A DNA stretch of 53,366 nt from an uncultured Acetatifactor sp. (GTDB lineage Bacteria; Bacillota; Clostridia; Lachnospirales; Lachnospiraceae), in the NCBI GenBank assembly GCA_910588225.1, contig CAJUQT010000016.1, forward strand, positions 22,243 to 75,608, in the 5' to 3' direction. A program made the position numbers and the translations under genes. Below the pieces are notes generated by a model that saw only the letters and a list, made by a program, of their open reading frames with translations, was not told the origin of the DNA and did no database searches. Numbering within the stretch: the first letter of the stretch is position 1; each line of letters opens with the position of its first letter. This document shows, in pieces, positions 24,900-31,911 of this stretch.

Positions 24900-26270
24900 T
24901 CAGCTTTCAGCGGAGCGCTGCAGGTCTGAATTCCCGGGAACAGGAAGCTTCTCGTTTTTGCAATAAATATAATATGAAATTCCGGCTGCTATAAATTCTG
25001 TAATACAAAATGCCCACCAGACGCCTTCTGCTTTCAAGGCCCTGCTCAGCAGAAAAGATAACGGTATAATGATTACAATATAACGCAGTAAGGAAATGCA
25101 AAGAGACGGGACACCTTTTCCCAGTCCTTCTAAAGCGCCGGAACAGGTAACCGATACCGCTGATATTATGAAGCCAAGGCTGATAATACGCAGCGCTGTC
25201 ACACCATTTGCAAGTGTTTCCGACTGGTTGGTAAACAATCCCATCAGCCATGCCGGGACAGCCCAGGAAAGCACCATTCCCACTGCCATGACACCGGCGG
25301 TAAGAGCCAGAGTGGTATGGAAGATTTTTCGCACTCTTAATTTTTCTCCGGCCCCGTAATTGTATCCCATCAGCGGCCGAATTCCCTGGATGATGCCGTT
25401 AGCTGTCAGGTAGATAAAGGTCTGCAGTTTATAATAGACGCCCAACACAAGTACATATTTGTCAGAAAATTCTGCCAGTATTCCGTTTAATACCGAAATC
25501 AGCAATGAGGGCAGCGCCAGGTTCAGAGCTGCCGATATACCGATGGAATATAGCCTTGCCGCTATGTTTTGATTGGGACGGAGAGCATTTCTTTTTATTA
25601 TTACAGGGATGGAAGCCGCTTTGTAGAAGATTAGATATACGGCAAGGGTTATCACCTGTCCGATGCCGGTAGCATAGGCGGCTCCTGCAATTCCCATAGC
25701 CGGGAATACACCTGCTCCGAAAATCATCAAAGGATCCAGAATAATATTTGCCACACAACCGCACATCATACTGAACATGGATATCTTCATTTTCCCCACT
25801 GCCTGAAAAAGCTTTTCAAATACCAGACCAGATGTGATAACCGGCGCAAACAGGAAAACTCGTCCGGAATATTCCAGTGACATGGAAATCACAGTCTCAT
25901 CTGAGGAAAACAGATGCAGAAATCCAGGCATGACTGCCGTACATACCAGGGCCAATACAATCCCATGAAAAAGATTAAGCAGTAATCCCTGCGTTGCGGC
26001 TTTATCCGCATTTTCCTGGTCTCCGGCTCCCAGGTACAGTGCAATGACAGCATTGATTCCGATGGCAAAGCCGATGGCGATAGCATTTATGATATTCTGC
26101 ACCGGATAGACCAGGGCCAGAGCCGTCATGGCTTCTTCATTTAATTGTGCCACGAAATAGCTGTCCACGATGTTATAGAGAGCATTTACTGCCATGGATA
26201 TTACCATTGGCGTGGACATGGACAGCACAAGGGGCAATATCCTTTTTTCTTTCATAAAAGTCTGTTCCAT
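24900..26270 (-). CDS. MATE family multidrug exporter, MepA-like
   Basis: The 456-residue protein has twelve predicted membrane helices in two six-helix bundles, as expected for MATE proton- or sodium-coupled exporters. The N-terminal part (PLVLSMSTPMVISMAV, NIVDSYFVAQ) and the loop after helix 2 (YPVQNIINAIAIGFAIG) are of the MepA branch. ATG 26270 follows GAAAGGAAGA; the longer open frame upstream reads through the leader hairpin and is not used. A strong promoter, a short leader and an intrinsic terminator precede the gene, so it is probably controlled by transcription attenuation. MepA-type exporters move cationic drugs; some clostridial relatives are under guanidine control. Confidence 0.88.
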   Translation of the reverse strand: MEQTFMKEKRILPLVLSMSTPMVISMAVNALYNIVDSYFVAQLNEEAMTALALVYPVQNIINAIAIGFAIGINAVIALYLGAGDQENADKAATQGLLLNLFHGIVLALVCTAVMPGFLHLFSSDETVISMSLEYSGRVFLFAPVITSGLVFEKLFQAVGKMKISMFSMMCGCVANIILDPLMIFGAGVFPAMGIAGAAYATGIGQVITLAVYLIFYKAASIPVIIKRNALRPNQNIAARLYSIGISAALNLALPSLLISVLNGILAEFSDKYVLVLGVYYKLQTFIYLTANGIIQGIRPLMGYNYGAGEKLRVRKIFHTTLALTAGVMAVGMVLSWAVPAWLMGLFTNQSETLANGVTALRIISLGFIISAVSVTCSGALEGLGKGVPSLCISLLRYIVIIIPLSFLLSRALKAEGVWWAFCITEFIAAGISYYIYCKNEKLPVPGNSDLQRSAES

Positions 26271-26351
26271 AAAATATTCTTCCTTTCTGTGTGGTGGAAT
26301 CTTTCTGATATTAAGGCAAATCTGAACCCAGTGAGAAAACCTGTCAGGAAT

Positions 26352-26389
26352 AAAAAAGCCACACAATTGTCTTCCGGCAACTGTGTGGC
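26352..26389 (-). terminator. Leader terminator before the MATE gene
   Basis: Read on the minus strand, GCCACACAGTTG (26389-26378) and CAATTGTGTGGC (26369-26358) form a 12-bp stem with one G-T pair, followed by TTTTTT. It stands about 80 bp upstream of the MATE start codon and only about 40 nt after the predicted transcription start, so most transcripts would stop here unless it is prevented from forming. Confidence 0.8.
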
Positions 26390-26431
26390 GAAAAAAGATT
26401 CCTCTTGAAAAATCCACTCCCCGTAGGGTTT
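26390..26431 (-). promoter_or_regulatory. Riboswitch candidate (guanidine-IV / mepA-like) in the MATE leader
   Basis: About 42 nt lie between the predicted start of transcription and the terminator. The segment has CCCTACGGGGAGTGGATT near its 5' end. GTGG (minus strand, 26417-26414) can pair with CCAC in the 5' arm of the terminator (26388-26385), and GATT with AATC inside it, giving an antiterminator that excludes the terminator. A compact aptamer plus terminator ahead of a MepA-type MATE gene is the arrangement reported for guanidine-IV (mepA motif) riboswitches. I have not matched the published consensus base by base. Confidence 0.55.
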
Positions 26432-26437
26432 GAATGC

Positions 26438-26466
26438 ATTATGCCATAGAATAGTATTGCTGTCAA
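26438..26466 (-). promoter_or_regulatory. Strong promoter of the MATE gene
   Basis: On the minus strand, TTGACA (26466-26461) and CATAAT (26443-26438) are separated by exactly 17 bp. This places the start of transcription near 26431, just ahead of the leader element. Confidence 0.75.
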
Positions 26467-26756
26467 TATAAAATAAAACTGAAACACGGAAATTAATATT
26501 CCACAAGCAGAGAAAATAGTGTATAATAAGCTTCGCGGAGAAGAATCTTATTGCACTGTATTTACAGTATGAACCTGATCGAATTGCCGGCACGTTCTGT
26601 GAGTACAGACTTCGGTCAGGCGCAGGAGATTAATAAAGCTATCATACATGACAGCATGAGTGATTATGAAAAGTATGTATTCAGCAGCCGGACCCTGTGT
26701 ATTTGGCAGATGGAGAAGCGGCAGATGCCGCAGCTGTAAGCAGAGAGGTGCAGAGA
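26467..26756. other. Intergenic stretch before the DUF1905 gene
   Basis: A 62-codon plus-strand frame (26551-26739) includes the plausible segment SVSTDFGQAQEINKAII, but it has no good ribosome binding site and matches no family I know. It may be the remnant of a lost gene. The rest holds the AGAGAGG site used by the DUF1905 start. Confidence 0.3.
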
Positions 26757-27044
26757 ATGAACAACAAAGTATACGAATATGAATCTTTGATTTACAGCGC
26801 AGGAGAAAACGGCGGAGCATATATTCATTTTCCCTATGACATCCGAAAAGAATTCGGACGGGGGCGGGTGAAGGTGCATGTTGTTTTTGACGGAGAGCCA
26901 TATGATGGAAGTATCGTAAATATGGGAGTCAGGAATGCCGATGGGAGCATTTGTTATATCATAGGAATGCGGAAAGACATCCGTTCTAAAACGGGAAAAC
27001 AGCCGGGCGACAAGGTTTCAGTGACTGTTACAGAGCGGGAATGA
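26757..27044 (+). CDS. DUF1905 domain protein
   Basis: The 95-residue protein is a single small beta-barrel domain of the DUF1905 family. Typical parts are the YESLIYSAG start, AYIHFPYDIRKEFG, VKVHVVFDGEPYDGSI, and the closing GDKVSVTVTERE. The family is often joined to a YdeI/OmpD-associated domain, which is absent here. ATG 26757 is chosen because GAGAGG precedes it; a GTG 60 bases upstream would add a 20-residue extension unlike the family. The function of the domain is not established. The GNAT gene begins 107 bp downstream on the same strand. Confidence 0.8.
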   Translation: MNNKVYEYESLIYSAGENGGAYIHFPYDIRKEFGRGRVKVHVVFDGEPYDGSIVNMGVRNADGSICYIIGMRKDIRSKTGKQPGDKVSVTVTERE

Positions 27045-27151
27045 AGGAGAAGCCGGGTGAAATTACCAGATGGTCTGAAATAAGCTGATATCATTGCGGG
27101 AATTGGGAAAGAGCTGCAAAGGAAAAGCCGAAAAAGCGGGAGGAAAAAGAT

Positions 27152-28333
27152 ATGGAACATAAAGGCACGAAGAGAATCGAGACAAAGCGGCTGCTGCTGC
27201 GGGAATTTCAGCCGAAGGATGCGGAACCCATGTATCACAACTGGGCTTCGGACCCGGAAGTGACAAAATTTCTGACCTGGCCCACACATAAAAGTGTAGA
27301 GGTGTCACAGGCGGTAGTGGACGGTTGGGTGAAGGAGAGTGCCGGGTTACAATATTATCAGTGGGCCATTGTGCCGAAGTCGCTGGGGAAGCCTATAGGG
27401 AGCATCAGCACTGTGAAGGTAAACGAAGAGACGGATTCTGTCACCATTGGCTATTGTATCGGCCGGGCCTGGTGGGGACAGGGTATTGTGGTGGAAGCGT
27501 TGAGGGCGCTTATTGCTTTCTTCTTTGACGAGGTGGGGGCAAATTGTGTCAATGCCTGTCATGATCCGCGGAATCCCAATTCCGGTAAAGTCATGAGAAA
27601 GAGCGGTATGACTTATGAGGGGACATGGAGAGCCGGCGGCGTGAACAATCAGGGTATCTGTGACGAGTGCTGGTATTCCGTTCTGCGGAAGGAGTATGAG
27701 GCGACCCGGGAGAAGGGAAGCGGTGTGACTTACAGCGAGGAGAACGAAACAGTAACGCAGAGAAACGAAGCAGAAAGGCCTCAGAAAGAAAAAGAAGACG
27801 GGACAGTGCCGGAGAATAAGGAGCGTGGCATTGCAGGCAGGAAAAGAATATATGTAGAGCAGATAACAGCGAAAGCGGAAAAGGCGTCCATATCACGCCG
27901 GATTCTGGAGGCACTGCCGCAGTGGTTCGGCATTCCGGAGGCCAGAGAAGAATACATAAACGACAGCCAGGAACAGCTTTTTTTCGCTGCTTTTGATGAA
28001 GAAGGAAGACAGCCGGTGGGGTTTCTGTGTCTGAAGGAAACCGGGAAGGCAACGGCAGAACTGGCTGTAATGGGTGTGCGCAGAGAGCGCCATCGTCAGG
28101 GTATTGGCAGGGCGCTGTTCTCCGGGGCAAGAAAATGTGCGGCGGAGAATGGATATGAATTTCTGCAGGTGAAAACGGTACAGATGGGGCGTTATGAAGA
28201 GTATGACGCCACCAATTGCTTCTATCAGAGTCTGGGATTCAAAGAATTTGAAGTATTTCCTGCTCTGTGGGGAGAGCAGAATCCCTGCCAGATTTATGTG
28301 ATGGGATTGAAGGAAAGCAAAGCAAAGTGTTGA
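27152..28333 (+). CDS. Tandem GNAT acetyltransferase (RimJ/RimL-type plus second GNAT domain)
   Basis: The 393-residue protein contains two acetyltransferase domains. Residues 1-190 are of the RimJ/RimL type, with ETKRLLLREFQPKDAEPMY at the start, a GYCIGRAWWGQGIVVEAL acetyl-CoA loop and NPNSGKVMRKSGM at the end. A charged linker (about 195-235) rich in Glu, Lys and Arg joins a second, shorter GNAT domain with the loop GVRRERHRQGIGRALF and the closing CFYQSLGFKEFE. The linker looks like a fusion junction between two genes. The substrates are unknown; the first domain's relatives acetylate protein N-termini or small amines. AGGAGGAAAA precedes ATG 27152. Confidence 0.82.
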   Translation: MEHKGTKRIETKRLLLREFQPKDAEPMYHNWASDPEVTKFLTWPTHKSVEVSQAVVDGWVKESAGLQYYQWAIVPKSLGKPIGSISTVKVNEETDSVTIGYCIGRAWWGQGIVVEALRALIAFFFDEVGANCVNACHDPRNPNSGKVMRKSGMTYEGTWRAGGVNNQGICDECWYSVLRKEYEATREKGSGVTYSEENETVTQRNEAERPQKEKEDGTVPENKERGIAGRKRIYVEQITAKAEKASISRRILEALPQWFGIPEAREEYINDSQEQLFFAAFDEEGRQPVGFLCLKETGKATAELAVMGVRRERHRQGIGRALFSGARKCAAENGYEFLQVKTVQMGRYEEYDATNCFYQSLGFKEFEVFPALWGEQNPCQIYVMGLKESKAKC

Positions 28334-28343
28334 AGAAAAAGCC

Positions 28344-28472
28344 ATGCCATTTACAATGCATCCGGCATCACATAACGGCCGACGAACATTGGGGCTCGCT
28401 AATGGAAAATATGTGATTCATGATGATATAGATGCATGTAATGATGAAATAATAGAAATGTTTGGGGTGTAA
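28344..28472 (+). pseudogene. Phd/YefM-type antitoxin, C-terminal fragment
   Basis: The last 30 codons of this frame, including RTLGLANGKYVIHDDIDA and IIEMFGV, match the C-terminal toxin-neutralising region of Phd-type antitoxins (pattern FGxAKGKFxVPxDFDE...MFG). The DNA-binding N-terminal half is absent, and no binding site precedes the only ATG. The stop is followed six bases later by the start of a truncated VapC-like gene, preserving the normal antitoxin-toxin order. Confidence 0.65.
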
Positions 28473-28477
28473 GAAGC

Positions 28478-28585
28478 ATGAGAATATTATTGGATACCCA
28501 TATTGCATTGTGGGCTATTGCTATTCACCAGAGGACAGGATTTCATACAAATAAAAAAGGGGTGGCCGCCCCTTTTTTATTTTGA
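28478..28585 (+). pseudogene. PIN-domain toxin (VapC-like), N-terminal stub
   Basis: The frame opens with MRILLDTHIALWAI, the first strand of a PIN-domain ribonuclease with its catalytic Asp. It then loses homology after about 15 residues and runs into a terminator. The remaining three acidic active-site residues are gone, so the product cannot be a nuclease. Together with the preceding antitoxin fragment it is the remnant of one toxin-antitoxin module. Confidence 0.75.
28553..28578. terminator. Bidirectional intrinsic terminator
   Basis: AAAAAAGGGG (28553-28562) and CCCCTTTTTT (28569-28578) are perfect arms around TGGCCG. It serves the ABC operon on the minus strand, overlapping that operon's final stop codon, and any transcript from the plus-strand remnants. 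Confidence 0.9.
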
Positions 28586-29572
28586 CCGAATCTCCTGCCG
28601 CATAAAGGATACATAAGAAATCGTAAATACAATCAGCATCAGTGCGGCCAGTGCGGTCAGATGAGGCCATACCAGCAGCAGGCTCTGGCCCAGGGTCAGA
28701 TTGCCGGCCAGTGCGCCACTGAGCTGCGTGACAGTGATCGCGTTGATGGTTCTGACGCCCGGATTGAGCACAGTGGACGCCGCTTCTCCGAAAAGGTAAT
28801 AGGGAGAGACTCGATTCAGATTCAGTTCACAGGAATAATTTTTCATCTCGTTCAGCAGAGCTTGCATATCATTCCCATTTACAGGATACAGCGCATCCGC
28901 CATAATTCCGGCCAGCAGGCTGATAAAAATAGCGCAGAACAGCCATACCGCAATGCAGGCCAGAGCCGAGGTGGCCGCGTGACGGCAGACCGTGGAGAAC
29001 AGGATTGCCATGGCCAGCCAGAAGCCGATGTATATCACGCAGAAGCATAGATAAATAAACAGTCTGGCCGCTTCTTCCACGGTGGGAATCAGCCCTGTGG
29101 CAATCAGTCCCACAGAAGCGATCAGCAGTCCCGAGGAGAATACCATGACAGCGCTGATAAAAAGGCCTGCCAGAAACTTGCCGATGATGATATTGTCCCG
29201 GTACAGAGGCTGGCTGACCAGGCGGTTCAGCGTTCCTTCCGAGCGCTCGCTGTTGATAGCGTCAAATCCCATAAAGATACCGATAAAAGGGGCCATCAGC
29301 GCCATCAGAGAATTGTAGGACGGAATGGAATTGGCGCTGACGGTAAAAAGCTTCAGGAACAGGAAATCCGCAGAGGCGTTTCCGCTGGAAAGCGCTTCGG
29401 TCAGACCGGATAAGGCGGCGTAGAAACCGGATATGGTAATCAGCGCCGTCAGAACCACGAACAGTAGCATTCGCCTGCTGTTGATAAACTCCGCGGTCTC
29501 CTTTTCAAATAATACTTTCAGCACATGCGTATTTCTGCGCACATGCAGAGTGAAACCTGTTTTCTTATCCAA
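28577..29572 (-). CDS. ABC-2 type transporter permease
   Basis: The product has about six membrane helices and the soluble N-terminal segment VLFEKETAEFINSRRM that precedes the first helix in ABC-2 (NosY/gliding-type) permeases. A conserved cytoplasmic loop, NSERSEGTLNRLVSQPLYRDNIIIGK, contacts the ATPase. The start is uncertain. A TTG at 29572, overlapping the stop of the ATPase gene, is the most economical choice, but an upstream ATG at 29623 and a downstream GTG are also open. It is the last gene of a three-gene operon with the ATPase and the NEW3 protein. It probably exports or positions a membrane or envelope substrate. Confidence 0.8.
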   Translation of the reverse strand: MDKKTGFTLHVRRNTHVLKVLFEKETAEFINSRRMLLFVVLTALITISGFYAALSGLTEALSSGNASADFLFLKLFTVSANSIPSYNSLMALMAPFIGIFMGFDAINSERSEGTLNRLVSQPLYRDNIIIGKFLAGLFISAVMVFSSGLLIASVGLIATGLIPTVEEAARLFIYLCFCVIYIGFWLAMAILFSTVCRHAATSALACIAVWLFCAIFISLLAGIMADALYPVNGNDMQALLNEMKNYSCELNLNRVSPYYLFGEAASTVLNPGVRTINAITVTQLSGALAGNLTLGQSLLLVWPHLTALAALMLIVFTISYVSFMRQEIRSK

Positions 29573-30533
29573 CCTTCTCACCCGCCTTTTCAAAATATTT
29601 CCGATATATTTCATCCAGATCACTTCCGGCCTGCCTCAGGTGCATAATAGTATAGCCCTGTTCGGCAAGGGATTTGGACAAAGCCCTGCGCAGGTCATAG
29701 GAAGAACGTATGACATAGATGTCATTATTTCTCTCTATGCCGATGATTCCCTTCATGTTCTTTAAGAGGGACTGCAATCCCACATTATCGGGATAGACGG
29801 AAAGTTCCACTGTGTTGATACCGTCGTGACTGATCTGCTGCCCCAGTTCTTCCAGTGTGCCGCAGGCGATCATTTTGCCGTCGATAAAGATTCCCATGCG
29901 GTCACAGACCCGCTGTACCTGATAGAGCTGATGAGATGACAGAAGGACCGTTCTTCCATCCTGCTCCGCCAGGTCCCGAATCAGCCACATCAGTTGCCGG
30001 ATGCCTTCCGGGTCGATTCCCAGGGTTGGCTCATCCATAATGATAATATCGGGGTCTTTCATCAGTACATCGGCGATACCCAGACGCTGACGCATGCCCC
30101 GGGAATAGGTTCCCGTTTTCCGGTCGGCTGCTTCTGTCATATTGACACGTTTCAGCAGCGCGTCGATTCGCTTTTCCAGCGATTCTCCCATCAGACCATT
30201 GAGCCTGCCCATGAAGCGAAGGTTTTCCCTGCCGGTCATGGATCCATAGAAGCCTACATTATCCGGCAGGTAACCGACTTTTCTTTTGATTTCGATGGTG
30301 TCCCGGGTACAGTCAAGCTCGTGAATCATGGCTTTTCCTTCATCCGGTTCCGTCAGCCCCAGCAGCATTAGTGTGGTGGTGGTTTTACCGGCGCCGTTGG
30401 GCCCCAGCAGACCGAACACTTCACCTTTCTGTATTTCCAGATTCAGATGATCCACTGCGGTCAGTTCTCCGTATTTTTTGGTCAGTCCCATTGTGCGGAT
30501 TACCGTGGCAGTTTTCGTTTCAGAGGATGTCAT
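29565..30533 (-). CDS. ABC transporter ATP-binding protein
   Basis: The 322-residue protein is a standard ABC ATPase with Walker A GPNGAGKTT, a Q-loop within VGYLPDNVGFYG, signature YSRGMRQRLGIA, Walker B DPDIIIMDEPT with catalytic Glu, and the switch His in LLSSHQ. A C-terminal extension after residue 230 of about 90 residues is usual for exporters of the NatA/CcmA-like group. Its ATG follows the NEW3 gene stop by three bases, and its end overlaps the permease gene. It drives the ABC-2 permease. Confidence 0.9.
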   Translation of the reverse strand: MTSSETKTATVIRTMGLTKKYGELTAVDHLNLEIQKGEVFGLLGPNGAGKTTTTLMLLGLTEPDEGKAMIHELDCTRDTIEIKRKVGYLPDNVGFYGSMTGRENLRFMGRLNGLMGESLEKRIDALLKRVNMTEAADRKTGTYSRGMRQRLGIADVLMKDPDIIIMDEPTLGIDPEGIRQLMWLIRDLAEQDGRTVLLSSHQLYQVQRVCDRMGIFIDGKMIACGTLEELGQQISHDGINTVELSVYPDNVGLQSLLKNMKGIIGIERNNDIYVIRSSYDLRRALSKSLAEQGYTIMHLRQAGSDLDEIYRKYFEKAGEKVG

Positions 30534-30536
30534 AAT

Positions 30537-31727
30537 TTACCTCCTGCCATATTTTTTCATGATAAAATAGAGACCGCCTGCCACGCCGATGATGATAACG
30601 ACGGCAAAAATCCCCCAGCCGGTAGAGGTCTTTACGGTGATTCGGAACTGGGCCGTGGCGGACTGATTGTCGCAGGATGCGGTGAGAATGGTGGCGTAAT
30701 CACCGGTAAGAGAATCTTTACCGGGAGTCACATGGACCAGAACCTCTTTGGAAGCACCGGCTTCCAGTGTTTCAATGGTGGTAGTATCGAACTCTGCTTC
30801 CCAGCCTGTGGGCAGAGAAGCAGCCAGTGAGATATTCTCCAAAGGGATATTCCCGCGGTTGGTAAGCTTTAGAGTAACATCTGACGGTTTATTGGCATAG
30901 GCATCAAAAGACAGCCTGCCGTCAGCAGTGGAGAGCTCCATGTCATAGGTGCCCAGGATTTTCACGTTCAGAGCTGTGGAAAGCTGTTCTCTGGCGGAAG
31001 TGGCGGCGCAGTCAATGGTATAGTCTCCGGCTTCCGCTTTTTCGGGCGGCGTCACCGTGATTGTTACACCAGCGCTGCTTCCGGATTCGATTTCCAGGCT
31101 GGAGACCTGAGTGGAGCCGCTGCTGAAGGCAACTGTCCAGCCTGCCGGCGCATTGGAAGAGAAATTATAATTCTGTGTGCTTAATGTATTATTGGCAATG
31201 GTGGTAGAATAGGAAAAGGAAGTACCGGTAACGCCTTCCTGGTCGGGATATTCCACATGGAAGTTGCTTTCCCCGGTCTCCAGACCGCTGACAGTCAGCT
31301 CTATGGTCAGATTATCCTCATAATCGGTATCAGATGCGGCGTGCAGCACGATTTCATAGATGCCGTCTGCGGTTTCCGGGGGAACGGTTGTCTGAAATGT
31401 CGCAATGGTGTCGGCGGCGTCTCCGGACGCGTGGACTTTGGAGACTTCGTAGCTGCCGCTTTTGAAGTAACCGCTGAAATTTTCGGGCATGGACACTATG
31501 GACAGTGCCACATCAGAACCGGTGGCGCCGGTTCCGGACAGATGCAGGTTGAAACTGAGAGAATCTCCTGCAGTTACGTGGATTCCCGGATTGTCAGTGT
31601 AAAAGTCAAAGCCTTCCGCTGCGTGGGCCGGCAGTCGGAACAGGCACAGACCGGTAAAAACAACCAGCAGAACTGCAATGACAGTCATTGATTTGCGGGA
31701 TTTCAAAAGAACTTTTTGCTTCATCAT
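30537..31727 (-). CDS. NEW3-domain surface protein with C-terminal anchor
   Basis: The 396-residue protein has a signal peptide (hydrophobic core near residues 14-32). Three immunoglobulin-like repeats of the NPCBM-associated NEW3 type follow, with recurrent segments such as SYSTTIANNTL, PAGWTVAFSSGS, LTNRGNIPLENISL and LPTGWEAEF. A C-terminal membrane helix (about 370-390) is followed by basic residues. It should stand on the outer membrane face. The NEW3-ATPase-permease order is a recurring bacterial operon type. The repeats may bind a glycan or act as an extracytoplasmic partner of the permease. GGAGG precedes ATG 31727. Confidence 0.85.
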   Translation of the reverse strand: MMKQKVLLKSRKSMTVIAVLLVVFTGLCLFRLPAHAAEGFDFYTDNPGIHVTAGDSLSFNLHLSGTGATGSDVALSIVSMPENFSGYFKSGSYEVSKVHASGDAADTIATFQTTVPPETADGIYEIVLHAASDTDYEDNLTIELTVSGLETGESNFHVEYPDQEGVTGTSFSYSTTIANNTLSTQNYNFSSNAPAGWTVAFSSGSTQVSSLEIESGSSAGVTITVTPPEKAEAGDYTIDCAATSAREQLSTALNVKILGTYDMELSTADGRLSFDAYANKPSDVTLKLTNRGNIPLENISLAASLPTGWEAEFDTTTIETLEAGASKEVLVHVTPGKDSLTGDYATILTASCDNQSATAQFRITVKTSTGWGIFAVVIIIGVAGGLYFIMKKYGRR

Positions 31728-31911
31728 AAAAACCTCCTGAAAAATGTTGATATCTATCTACAGGAAAACAATACCAGTAAGACATGAAAAAAACGTGTTC
31801 AAATGGTGAAAATTCTGTGTTCATTTCCGAAGATCTCTATTTCATTTTTCTATTATGTCTGGTAAAATGAATCTGTCTATGGGGCAAAAATAAAGTAAAG
31901 GTAATGGTAAG

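Noticed and set aside
31728..31911. Shared operator between the NEW3 operon and the hybrid kinase
   Set aside because: The gap has weak promoter-like sequences but no clear inverted or direct repeat that could be defended.
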